Origin: Herbidospora cretacea
Lineage (GTDB): Bacteria; Actinomycetota; Actinomycetes; Streptosporangiales; Streptosporangiaceae
DNA: 64,000 bases
Direction: 5' to 3'
Assembly (NCBI RefSeq): GCF_001570605.1
Contig: NZ_BBXG01000027.1
Coordinates: 58,080-122,079 of the forward strand
Each line of letters begins with the position of its first letter. Position 1 is the stretch's first letter. Shown here piece after piece: positions 46,011 through 53,855 of the stretch. Below the pieces are notes generated by a model. It was not told the DNA's origin. It worked only from the letters and a program-made list of their open reading frames with translations, and made no database searches. Both the position numbers and the translations under genes were made by a program.

Positions 46011-46217
46011 ATGCGCCTCCGCTTCCTCGGCACCACCTCCGAGGCAACCACGTGCCCCGCGCTGTACGAGACCGACCGCGGCACCATCGTCGTGCAGGGC
46101 ACGGAGGTGGTGGACCCCGAGGCCAGAGCCGACCTCCGGCACCTCGCCGACTACGAGACCGCCGTCGAGGTCCCCCGGGAGCTCCTGGTCGAGATCGCAC
46201 GCAAGGTCTTGACCTGA
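46011..46217 (+). CDS. Small companion protein of a DUF5753 regulator
   Basis: This is a 68-residue protein from ATG 46011, with GGAAGGA upstream. The sequence CPALYETDRGTIVVQGTEV and a C-terminal LLVEIARKV stretch resemble small proteins commonly encoded next to XRE/DUF5753 regulators in actinomycetes. No catalytic motif or membrane segment is seen. The regulator follows 78 bases later on the same strand. A role as partner or antagonist of the regulator is inference from context. Confidence 0.7.
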   Translation: MRLRFLGTTSEATTCPALYETDRGTIVVQGTEVVDPEARADLRHLADYETAVEVPRELLVEIARKVLT

Positions 46218-46224
46218 TCACGAT

Positions 46225-46238
46225 TAGGGAGCTCCCTA
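46225..46238. promoter_or_regulatory. Perfect 14-bp palindrome before the DUF5753 regulator
   Basis: TAGGGAGCTCCCTA is exact over 14 bases and lies 57 bases before the regulator start, upstream of a TACGTT -10 candidate (46263-46268). It is a candidate autoregulatory site. Confidence 0.5.
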
Positions 46239-46295
46239 TGGCCTGAGCGCGGAGGGGCGGTCTACGTTGGTCCGCACCATGGCGGGAGGGATCGA

Positions 46296-47150
46296 GTGAG
46301 CGGTTTCCAGCAGGCGCGCATCGACTTGGGCATCCAGCTCAGGCAGCTCCGCGAGGCCGCTCACCTGTCCGGGAAGGACCTGGCCGAACGGCTGCACTGG
46401 CAGCCGTCGAAGGTCTCCCGGATCGAGAACGCCCGCCAGACGCCGACCGAGGACGACGTCGTCGTCTGGGCCCAGGCCGTCACGGCCGAGCCCGGCGTGG
46501 TCGACGTGCTGATCCAGCAGGCGGTCGGCCTGGTGGAGCGGCACGACTCGTGGAAGGCCCGGCACAAGGGCGGCCTGGCGGCGCTCCAGGAGGACGTGCG
46601 CGATCTCGAGGCGCGCATCCGCACGCTGCGGATCTTCGAGGCGGGGCTGGTCCCCGGCCTGCTCCAGACCGCGGAGTACTCGCGCAACATCTTCCAGAAG
46701 GTGCGCCGGGTCTACGAGGCGGTCGACGACGTCGACGCGGCCATCCGGGTGAGGATGCAGCGCCAGGAGATCCTCTACGACCCCGCCCGCCAGTTCCGGT
46801 TCGTGGTGCCCGAGGCGGTGCTGCACGTGCGGCTGGCCCCGGTCGACGTGATGCGCGGCCAGATGGACCGGCTGCTGGCGATCACCACGCTGCCCAACGT
46901 CGAGTTCGGCGTGATCCCGTTCGCCACGCCGATGCCGGCCACCCCGCTGCACAGCTTCGCCATCTACAACGAGGCGCTCGTCGGCGTCGCCACGTTCACC
47001 AAGGATCTGCTGCTCAGGGACCCTGACGACATCACTTTCTACGGCCGCGCGTTCGACGACTTCGCGGGCGCCGCCGCCTATCGCGACGACGCCCGCGCGG
47101 TGATCGTCCGGGTGATCGACGAATTGGGGAAACAATCCGCTGATTCGTAA
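46296..47150 (+). CDS. XRE-family regulator with DUF5753 domain
   Basis: This 284-residue protein starts at GTG 46296, with GGGAGGG 5 nt before. The HTH is about 8-65 (LGIQLRQLREAAHLSGKDLA, SKVSRIENARQTPTEDDV). The rest is DUF5753, with LRIFEAGLVPGLLQTAEYSR, MQRQEILYD and LITTLPNVEFGVIPF-like segments (here LAITTLPNVEFGVIPF). Such regulators are abundant in actinomycetes and often control development or antibiotic genes together with small DUF397-like partners. Here it lies between small genes at 46011 and 47219, both with CAATTGCTYGC upstream. Confidence 0.93.
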   Translation: MSGFQQARIDLGIQLRQLREAAHLSGKDLAERLHWQPSKVSRIENARQTPTEDDVVVWAQAVTAEPGVVDVLIQQAVGLVERHDSWKARHKGGLAALQEDVRDLEARIRTLRIFEAGLVPGLLQTAEYSRNIFQKVRRVYEAVDDVDAAIRVRMQRQEILYDPARQFRFVVPEAVLHVRLAPVDVMRGQMDRLLAITTLPNVEFGVIPFATPMPATPLHSFAIYNEALVGVATFTKDLLLRDPDDITFYGRAFDDFAGAAAYRDDARAVIVRVIDELGKQSADS

Positions 47151-47153
47151 GAG

Positions 47154-47164
47154 CAATTGCTTGC
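47154..47164. promoter_or_regulatory. CAATTGCTTGC motif, second copy
   Basis: CAATTGCTTGC overlaps a TTGCCT -35 candidate (47161-47166), with CAATCC 17 bases downstream as -10. It differs by one base from 45968-45978 and lies 55 bases before the small gene at 47219. Confidence 0.4.
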
Positions 47165-47218
47165 CTCATGTGACGGGAGCGTGCAATCCTTTTCCCTCAG
47201 CCGGGAGGTGATTGTGCG

Positions 47219-47476
47219 ATGGTTGACACATTGTGGTGTCTTGAGCGATTCGCCGATGCGACGCGGGATCACATCGATCTGTCCGTGCGCCTGTTGAGCG
47301 CCAACCCGCCGGCGGTGCACGTCCGCAACCGATTCTCCGACACCCTGGCCGAGACGGTGACCTGCACCGACTGCGGCGCCTTCCTCACCTCGTGGGGCTA
47401 CCGGCTCGGCACGGTCGAGTCGGTCGAGGACGCCGCCGCCCGGCTCGCCTACCTGATGGCCGCGCTGCCGGCGTAG
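47219..47476 (+). CDS. Small hypothetical protein with CxxC motif
   Basis: This is an 85-residue protein from ATG 47219 after GGGAGGTGAT. Conserved-looking features are RDHIDLSVRLLSANPPAVH and TCTDCGAFLTSWGYRLGTV, in which CTDC could bind metal or form a disulfide. No family is recognised. The last 28 bases overlap the end of the convergent aminotransferase gene. It stands behind the DUF5753 regulator and shares a candidate operator with the small gene at 46011. Confidence 0.6.
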   Translation: MVDTLWCLERFADATRDHIDLSVRLLSANPPAVHVRNRFSDTLAETVTCTDCGAFLTSWGYRLGTVESVEDAAARLAYLMAALPA

Positions 47477-48834
47477 TCACGCCCCATGGCGTCCAGGTTC
47501 GCCAGGAACCTGCGCACGTCGTCGTCGCCGTGCTGGACCGAGAGCGTCCACTGTTCGGTCTTTCCCCAGGGCGGCAGGAAAACCCCGCCGTTGTGCTGGT
47601 AGAGCCAGTGCGCGTGGCCCCATTCATCGGGGTACTCCAGAAAGTCGCGATAGTCGCGGAGTTTCTGGTGAAATATTACTGAGCCCTTCGCGCCATACGC
47701 CTGCACATATCCCGGCAGGTCGTATCTCCGCAGAATGGCGGTCACTCCGCTCACCATTGCCGCGCGCAGCCGATCGAAGTGACGATAAGCGTCCGTATTC
47801 AACACGTCGCGCAGCACGACGGCCGCGACCGCCATGGTGAGCGGATTGCCGTTGAAGGTGCCGACCTGCTCGTACACCCCCTCGGAGATCAGGCCCATCA
47901 GTTCGGGCGTGCCGCCGATCGCCCCGCACGGCAGCCCGCCGCCGAGCGCCTTGGCCAGGCAGATGATGTCGGGCGTCACGCCGAGCAGCCCGGACGCGCC
48001 GCCGGGGGCCACCGACAGGCCGGTCTTGACCTCGTCGAAGGCGAGGTGGGCGCCGTGGCGGTGGAGGAGGTCCTTGAGGGCGGCCAGGTAGCCGTCGGGG
48101 GGCGGGATGAGGCCGATGTTCATCATGACGGGTTCGAGGATCATGCCGGCGACCTCGCCGGAGTTCTCGATCAGCGCCCGCTCGACGGCCTCCAGGTCGC
48201 CGAACGGCACCACGACGGTCAGCCGGGCGAGGTCCGGCGGCACCGACCGGCTGTAGCGCACCGAGCGCGGCCGGAGCGGCGGCCCGGCCTCCTCGACCGT
48301 CGGATAGACGCTGACCTGCACGGAGTCGTGGTGGCCGTGGTAGCTGCCCTCGACCTTGATGATCTTCATGCGGCCGGTGGCGGCCCGCATGAGGTGCACG
48401 GCGTCCATGGTCGCCTCGGTGCCGGAGTTCCCGAACCGCCACATCGGCAGCCCGAAGCGGTCGGCCAGCAGCCGGGCGACGGTGACGGCGTCCCGGGTGG
48501 GCTGCGCGAAATGGGTGCCTTTTCTGACGCGCTCGTCGATGGTCTCGACGATCGCGGGATGGGCGTGCCCGACGAGGTTCACCCCGAACCCGCCGTGCAG
48601 GTCGACGTACGAGGTGCCGTCGAGGTCGACGACGCGGGACCCCTGGCCGTGCGAGATCCACACGGCCCCGGGCGGTGCGTCCTGCCAGTTGGAGGCCACT
48701 CCTCCGGGCAAGACATCGGAGCATTCGGCCCGCACGCGCCGTGATTCGACGGTCCGGGCCAGGAACGCCGCCTCTTGAACGGCGATGAGGTCGTCCAGTG
48801 TGCGAGCCGGTGTGCGCTCGCTGACGACGGTCAT
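47449..48834 (-). CDS. Class III aminotransferase (glutamate-1-semialdehyde aminomutase-like)
   Basis: This 461-residue PLP enzyme starts at ATG 48834, one base after the upstream stop. The fold-type I signatures are GFGVNLVGHAHPAIVE, FGNSGTEATMDAVHLMRAAT, VEGSYHGHHDS, FDEVKTGL (PLP ring Asp) and CLAKALGGGLPCGAIGG (Schiff-base Lys about 285). It resembles GSA aminomutase but lies far from any haem gene, beside Rieske and FAD oxidoreductase genes and opposite a polyamine-type transporter. A catabolic amine or amino-acid transaminase is therefore more likely than tetrapyrrole synthesis. Confidence 0.92.
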   Translation of the reverse strand: MTVVSERTPARTLDDLIAVQEAAFLARTVESRRVRAECSDVLPGGVASNWQDAPPGAVWISHGQGSRVVDLDGTSYVDLHGGFGVNLVGHAHPAIVETIDERVRKGTHFAQPTRDAVTVARLLADRFGLPMWRFGNSGTEATMDAVHLMRAATGRMKIIKVEGSYHGHHDSVQVSVYPTVEEAGPPLRPRSVRYSRSVPPDLARLTVVVPFGDLEAVERALIENSGEVAGMILEPVMMNIGLIPPPDGYLAALKDLLHRHGAHLAFDEVKTGLSVAPGGASGLLGVTPDIICLAKALGGGLPCGAIGGTPELMGLISEGVYEQVGTFNGNPLTMAVAAVVLRDVLNTDAYRHFDRLRAAMVSGVTAILRRYDLPGYVQAYGAKGSVIFHQKLRDYRDFLEYPDEWGHAHWLYQHNGGVFLPPWGKTEQWTLSVQHGDDDVRRFLANLDAMGRDYAGSAAIR

Positions 48835-48835
48835 T

Positions 48836-49960
48836 TCAGATCCTCTCGGGCAGGGCCGGCGCGCGGCCCGTCAGATAAGCGGTCGCCACGGTGGCGATCC
48901 ACTGGAAGGTGACGTCCTCGTCGGCCGAGAAGGGCCCGGGACGGTAGCCGCGTGAGCTCACCCCGCGCTGGACCCCTTCGCAGGCGGCCCAGTCCTGGCG
49001 GTTGGTGAGGTCCCAGAAGTCGACGGCGTAGCCGACGTCGGTGACGCCCGGCGGGAACAGCCACTGGCAGGTGACCCGGGTCCTCGTCGCGGTGAGCGGT
49101 TCCAGGACGTGCGTCATGACGTAGTCGGGATGCAGGCTGAGCAGCAGGTTCGGGAACAGGTGGAGGTATTCGACGATCCTCAGCCGCTCGCCCGTGATGC
49201 CCGGCAGCGGGCCCGTCGCCGACGCGCCGTCCATCGACATGGTCTCCGCGCCGTCGACAAGGTCCATCCTCCCGCCCGCCCACAGGCCGGTCGGGACGTA
49301 GTTGTCGCCGCTGTCGGGCGGGGAGACCGCGCAGAGCTCCGGGTGGATCGCCGGGCAGTGGTAGCACTCGTGGTAGTTCTCGACGGCGAGTTTCCAGTTG
49401 GCGTCGAGCTCGTACTCGTGCGACGCCGCGACGTCGAGGTCCTTCAGCGCGTACGGCCCGACGATCTCCGCCAGGCCGTCGAGGTAGTCGTCGACGGGCG
49501 GGGCCTGGCCGTCGGCGTTGACGAACACGAACCCGTGCCACTCGGTGATCGGGACCTCGACGAGGCCCAGCTGGGGGGCGGGCTCGCCCGGGATGCGGTG
49601 CAGGTCGCCCCGCAGGTCGTAGACCCAGTTGTGGTAAGGGCAGGCGATGAACCTGCCGGTCGCGCTGGACCCGCACGGCAGGAGTTCGTGGGCCCGGTGG
49701 CGGCAGACGTTGTAGAAGCCGCGGAGGGTGGCGTCGTCGTCGCGTACGAGCAGGACCGAGTCGTCGCCGACGGCGACGGCCTTCCTGGCGCGGTTGTGGA
49801 TGTCGGCCGAGCGCCCGGCGCAGACCCAGCCACCGGCGAAGATGACCTTCCGCTCCCAGTCGAGGACGTCGTCGGCGGTGTAGGCCGCCCGCGGGAGCAT
49901 CTGACCCGGCGCCTTGAGGCACTCGCGGACGTCGTCGGGGTTCAACGGAGCGGGGATCAT
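48836..49960 (-). CDS. Rieske non-haem iron oxygenase, quaternary-amine type
   Basis: This is a 374-residue protein from ATG 49960, with GAGGTGG upstream; a GTG at 49972 would add four residues. The Rieske cluster ligands are CRHRAHELLPCG and CPYHNW (about 86-110). The mononuclear iron site is WKLAVENYHECYHCPAIHPE, giving E-x2-H-x4-H. The residue that bridges to the Rieske centre is Glu, not the usual Asp, as in carnitine-monooxygenase CntA-type enzymes. It should hydroxylate or demethylate an amine substrate with a reductase partner, which is not seen here. It is in the minus-strand operon FAD oxidoreductase - Rieske - aminotransferase. Confidence 0.92.
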   Translation of the reverse strand: MIPAPLNPDDVRECLKAPGQMLPRAAYTADDVLDWERKVIFAGGWVCAGRSADIHNRARKAVAVGDDSVLLVRDDDATLRGFYNVCRHRAHELLPCGSSATGRFIACPYHNWVYDLRGDLHRIPGEPAPQLGLVEVPITEWHGFVFVNADGQAPPVDDYLDGLAEIVGPYALKDLDVAASHEYELDANWKLAVENYHECYHCPAIHPELCAVSPPDSGDNYVPTGLWAGGRMDLVDGAETMSMDGASATGPLPGITGERLRIVEYLHLFPNLLLSLHPDYVMTHVLEPLTATRTRVTCQWLFPPGVTDVGYAVDFWDLTNRQDWAACEGVQRGVSSRGYRPGPFSADEDVTFQWIATVATAYLTGRAPALPERI

Positions 49961-49991
49961 CGCTCGCACCACCTCATGCAGTCATCCGTGA

Positions 49992-51590
49992 TCATTTCTT
50001 CCATCGCCTCCTGCGGTCCTTCAGGATGCGGCGGGTGGCCAGGTAGCCGGCGATGCCGGTCACGCCGCCGCCGCCGTGGGTCGCCGAGCTGCACTGGTAG
50101 AGCCCCTTCACCGGGGTGGTGAAGTCGGCGTAGCCGGGGGCCGGTCTGAGGTGGAAGAGCTGGTCGGGGGAGAGCTCGCCGTGGAAGATGTTGCCGCCGA
50201 CCAGGCCGTATTCGTGCTCCATCTCGTGGGGGCCGATGACCTGGCGGTGGATGACCGACGCCTTGAAGCCGGGGGCCAGCTGGTCGTAGCCGTCGATGAC
50301 CCGGTCGGCGTAGGCGTCGAGCTCCTCGGTGTGCGGGGCCTCGTTCCAGGTGTGCGGGACCCACTGCGTGAACATCGACATGATGTGGGTGCCCTCGGGA
50401 CAGAGCGTGCGGTCGACCGTGGACGGGATCACCGAGTCGGAGAAGGGCCTGCGCGCCGGGACGCCCGACCTCGCGTCCTGGAAGGCCTGCTCGACGTAGT
50501 CGATGGAGTGGCAGAGCTCGACCGAGCCGGTCAGGTCGGCGTCGGGGTTGGACGGGAAGTTCGGAAGCTCGGAGAGTGCGACGTTGATCTTCACGACGCC
50601 CGAGCGGGAGCGCCAGCGTTCGATGTCGCGGACGAAGTCGTCGGGGAGGTGCCCCCGGTCGACGTGGTGCAGGAAGGTGGTCCGGGGGTGGGTGGCGGCG
50701 ACGACGACCGGGGCGGTGAACTCCCGGCCGTCGGCGAGAGCGACCCCCGTCGCTTGATCGCCCTTGACGAGGATCCTCTCGACACGCGCGTCGGTGAGCA
50801 CGGTCGCGCCGAACGCCTCCGCCGAGTCGCGGATGGCCTGGCTGACCGCGCCCATGCCGCCGATCGGGTAGCCCCACGACCCCATCCGGCCGTCGCCGAC
50901 GTCGCCGATCGTGTGGTGCATCATCACGTAGGCGGTGCCCGGTTCGGCCGGGCCGGCCCAGGTGCCGATGACGCCGTTGATGGACATCACGCCCTTGACC
51001 TCGGGCGACTCGAACCACTCGTCGAGCAGGTCCTCGACCGACATGGTGAACAGGCGGACCGCGTCGGCGGTGCCGCGCGTGCGCAGACCGCGCAGCCCCC
51101 ACGCCAGCCGCAGCTGGTCGATCAGGTCGCGCGGCCTCGTCGACCCGACGTTGGGCGGGGTGCGCATGAGCAGCGGGGACAGGACGTCGCCGATGCCCTG
51201 GAGCCAGGCCTCGTACTTCGGCATGTTCTCGGCGTCCTTCTTCGAGAACGCCGCGAGCTGGGCGTGGTCGCGGGCCGGATCGCCGGTCTCGGTCAGAAGG
51301 GAACGGCCGTCGGGGAAGGGGACGAAGCTGGGCCCCATCGGGATCACGTCGTAGCCGTGCTCCTTGAGCCGCAGGTCACGGAGGATGGTGGGGGGCATCA
51401 GGCTCATGACGTACGAGAGCGCGGTGACCTTGAAGTCAGGTCCCCAGGGAGTTTCGGTCGTGGCCGCGCCGCCGGTGACCGGACGGGCTTCGGCGACGAG
51501 GGTGGAGAGCCCGGCCCGGGCGAGATAGGCCGCGGCGACGAGCCCGTTGTGACCGCCGCCGACGATGATCGCGTCGTATGCGTGTTTCAC
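49992..51590 (-). CDS. FAD-dependent oxidoreductase (phytoene-desaturase/PYROXD2-like)
   Basis: This is a 532-residue protein from GTG 51590. The N-terminal dinucleotide-binding motif is DAIIVGGGHNGLVAAAYLAR, followed by AEARPVTGGAATTE. The C-terminal FAD motif is THGGGGVTGIAGYLATRRIL. No membrane helix or signal peptide is seen. Members of this family oxidise carotenoids, amines or other compounds; the sequence alone does not say which. It is the first gene of the minus-strand amine-catabolism group and shares the 26-bp operator with the transporter operon. Confidence 0.88.
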   Translation of the reverse strand: MKHAYDAIIVGGGHNGLVAAAYLARAGLSTLVAEARPVTGGAATTETPWGPDFKVTALSYVMSLMPPTILRDLRLKEHGYDVIPMGPSFVPFPDGRSLLTETGDPARDHAQLAAFSKKDAENMPKYEAWLQGIGDVLSPLLMRTPPNVGSTRPRDLIDQLRLAWGLRGLRTRGTADAVRLFTMSVEDLLDEWFESPEVKGVMSINGVIGTWAGPAEPGTAYVMMHHTIGDVGDGRMGSWGYPIGGMGAVSQAIRDSAEAFGATVLTDARVERILVKGDQATGVALADGREFTAPVVVAATHPRTTFLHHVDRGHLPDDFVRDIERWRSRSGVVKINVALSELPNFPSNPDADLTGSVELCHSIDYVEQAFQDARSGVPARRPFSDSVIPSTVDRTLCPEGTHIMSMFTQWVPHTWNEAPHTEELDAYADRVIDGYDQLAPGFKASVIHRQVIGPHEMEHEYGLVGGNIFHGELSPDQLFHLRPAPGYADFTTPVKGLYQCSSATHGGGGVTGIAGYLATRRILKDRRRRWKK

Positions 51591-51670
51591 CGGCTTGACC
51601 CCTTCTGCATGGCGTTACGACCCGGAAAACTTGTGCCCGCACGCCTTGTGACCCATCGGGCCACATCGTC

Positions 51671-51696
51671 AGACTAACTGGTTAACCAGTCAGTCT
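51671..51696. promoter_or_regulatory. 26-bp inverted repeat between FAD oxidoreductase and PotD
   Basis: The core ACTGGTTAACCAGT (51677-51690) is a perfect palindrome. AGACT (51671-51675) and AGTCT (51692-51696) extend it with one mismatched pair. It lies midway in the 142-base divergent promoter region and is the kind of site bound by TetR or GntR repressors. No regulator gene is adjacent. Confidence 0.6.
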
Positions 51697-51732
51697 GGCA
51701 AGAGGAGATTCGGTACCAGAAAAGGAAACAGC

Positions 51733-52914
51733 ATGGATCGACGCAGGTTTCTGCTGGTCAGCGCCTTAGCTGCGACTGCGGCATGTGGAGGCGAGCGGCC
51801 CGCCCGCTCGACGGGGTCCTCCGCAGTGCCGCTCACCCGGACAGACTCACCGGGCTCGCTGCCCCTGCACGACGACATCCCTCCGATCGCGGACGGGCTC
51901 TCCCCGGAGTCCGGCGGGGTGCTCAAGATCTTGAACTATCCCGAGTACGTGTCGCCCGACGTCCTGAAGGCGTTCGGGAAGACCCACGGGGTCGAGGTCG
52001 AGCTGACGACCTTCAACACGATGGAAGACGCGATCTCCAAGCTCCGGACACCGGGCGCGTCGTTCGACGTGTGGTTCCCCACCCCCGACGTGATCGGCAA
52101 GGCCGCCGTCGGGAAGCTGCTGCGGCCCCTGAACAAGACGTACCTGGGGAACCTGGCCAACGCCTGGCCACAGTTGCAGTCGCCCTTCTACGACGAGGGG
52201 TCGCGCTACTCCGTGCCCTACTGCGCGTACACGTCGGGCATCGGCTACCGGGCCGACCGGGTCTCCGCCGGGTTCGGCTACGGGCTGCTCTGGGACCCGG
52301 CCTACAAGGGCAAGGCCTACCTGATCGACGACCACCGCGAGGGCCTGGCCCTGGCGATGCTCAAGAACGGGCTCCGGGAGATCAACACCGAGGACCCGGT
52401 GAAGATCGAACAGGCCGGGACGTGGCTCGCCGAACTGGTCCCCCTGATGAACATCAAGACCGGCATCGCCGCCTACCAGCTCGTCGCCGAAGGCCAGGCC
52501 ACGGTGCATCACTGCTGGTCAGGCGACATGATCAACGCACAGTCGTACCTGCCCAAGGGGGTGGACGCCGACGTGCTCGGCTACTGGTACCCCGCCGACG
52601 ACCTCGGCGTGGTGGGCACCGACTCGCTCGCCGTGCCCGCCTCCGCCACGAAGCCGGTGCTGGCACATCTGCTGCTGAACCACCTGCTGGACCCGGTGGT
52701 GGCACAGGAGAACTTCTCCTTCACGGGCTACCAGCCGGCGCTGTCGGCGATCACACCGGAGAAGATGGTCACCGACGAGTTCGTGACCGAAGCCCTGAAG
52801 CCGGCGATCGTCACCCCGGACGTCTACGCCCGCAGCCAGCAGATCTTCCAGATCTCCCCGGCGGCGGAAGCGGTGTGGCTGGACACCTGGTCGCAGTTCA
52901 AGGCAGGCCAGTGA
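51733..52914 (+). CDS. potD: Spermidine/putrescine-type ABC transporter, lipoprotein binding protein
   Basis: This is a 393-residue protein from ATG 51733, with AAAGGAA upstream. The signal peptide has RRR then a hydrophobic stretch and a lipobox ending AAC (LAATAAC), so the mature protein is a lipid-anchored exported receptor. The binding-domain features resemble PotD/PotF: LKILNYPEYVSPDVLKAFGK, YSVPYCAYTSGIGYRAD, TVHHCWSGDM and DSLAVPASATKPV. It should deliver a polyamine or related amine to the permeases encoded next. Codon 12 is TTA. Confidence 0.92.
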   Translation: MDRRRFLLVSALAATAACGGERPARSTGSSAVPLTRTDSPGSLPLHDDIPPIADGLSPESGGVLKILNYPEYVSPDVLKAFGKTHGVEVELTTFNTMEDAISKLRTPGASFDVWFPTPDVIGKAAVGKLLRPLNKTYLGNLANAWPQLQSPFYDEGSRYSVPYCAYTSGIGYRADRVSAGFGYGLLWDPAYKGKAYLIDDHREGLALAMLKNGLREINTEDPVKIEQAGTWLAELVPLMNIKTGIAAYQLVAEGQATVHHCWSGDMINAQSYLPKGVDADVLGYWYPADDLGVVGTDSLAVPASATKPVLAHLLLNHLLDPVVAQENFSFTGYQPALSAITPEKMVTDEFVTEALKPAIVTPDVYARSQQIFQISPAAEAVWLDTWSQFKAGQ

Positions 52915-53855
52915 CCGGGGACGGCGGGGATTCCCCTACCCATCCCGAGCCCTCCCCACGGCGTGGCCGGGCCCGTGGTGGCGGGTTGTGGGCCCTGCTC
53001 GCGGCGCCAGGCGCGTTCTGGCTGGTGGCGCTGTTCGCGGTGCCCTTCTACGCCATCGCCGCCGTGGCCTTCGGTTACACCGACCCGGTCTTCAACGCGC
53101 CCGTCCCGGAATGGGACCCGCGCTACTGGGACTTCACCGCGTTCTCCGAGATCCTGACGCGGTCGGTGTCCGGAGACCTGCGCCCCGTCTTCCTGCGGAC
53201 GCTGCTGTACGTGGCCCTCGCCCTCGGACTGTGCGTGGCCATCGGATATCCGGTGGCCTACTACGTGGCCCGGCACGCCGGGCGGCGTCGGGCCCTGCTG
53301 CTCGGCCTGATCCTCGCGCCGTGGTGGGTCAACTACCTGACCCGGATGCTGGCCTGGCTCAACCTGCTCCAGGACGACGGCTACGTCAACGACCTGCTGC
53401 TGCTCACCAGGCTGGTCGACGAACCTGTCCGATGGCTCTCCGGGAACCCGGTGACGGTCGTCCTGGCACTGGTCTACGGGTACGTCCCGTTCTTCATCGT
53501 GCCGCTGTTCGCCACGCTCGACCGGATCGACCCGCTGCTGCTGGAGGCGGCCCGGGACCTCGGCTGCTCGGGGCGCAGGGCGTTCTGGCACGTGACGCTG
53601 CCACTGTCCCGGCCGGGCCTGCTGACGGCGTCGGCCATCACGGCGCTGCCGATGTTCGGCGACTACTACACGAACACGCTCGTGTCCGGATCGCCGACCA
53701 CCACGATGATCGCCAACCAGATCGAGTTCTACCTGCTCGGCGGGACCCGCAAGGAACTCGGGGCGTCACTCGTGCTGCTGCTGTCCGCGCTGCTGATGGC
53801 GTTGATGGTCTACTACCTGATCTCCAGCCGCCGGGCCGAGGAGGTGGTGTCGTGA
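52911..53855 (+). CDS. potB: ABC transporter permease, PotB type
   Basis: This 314-residue protein starts at GTG 52911, overlapping the upstream stop as GTGA. Six membrane segments can be traced, the first being GGGLWALLAAPGAFWLVALF. The cytoplasmic EAA loop is EAARDLGCSGRRAFWHVTLP, which contacts the ATPase. An N-terminal Pro/Arg-rich extension of about 20 residues is not usual in PotB. It pairs with the next gene to form the channel of a polyamine-type importer. Confidence 0.9.
   Translation: MTGDGGDSPTHPEPSPRRGRARGGGLWALLAAPGAFWLVALFAVPFYAIAAVAFGYTDPVFNAPVPEWDPRYWDFTAFSEILTRSVSGDLRPVFLRTLLYVALALGLCVAIGYPVAYYVARHAGRRRALLLGLILAPWWVNYLTRMLAWLNLLQDDGYVNDLLLLTRLVDEPVRWLSGNPVTVVLALVYGYVPFFIVPLFATLDRIDPLLLEAARDLGCSGRRAFWHVTLPLSRPGLLTASAITALPMFGDYYTNTLVSGSPTTTMIANQIEFYLLGGTRKELGASLVLLLSALLMALMVYYLISSRRAEEVVS

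Noticed and set aside
46279..46299. Mini-ORF MAGGIE ending in GTGA on the DUF5753 start
   Set aside because: Unlike the leader at 8978, the downstream GTG here has its own well-spaced GGGAGGG, so coupling is not needed.
47449..48834. HemL assignment of the class III aminotransferase
   Set aside because: No tetrapyrrole gene is near and the operon context is amine catabolism; sequence alone does not separate these groups.
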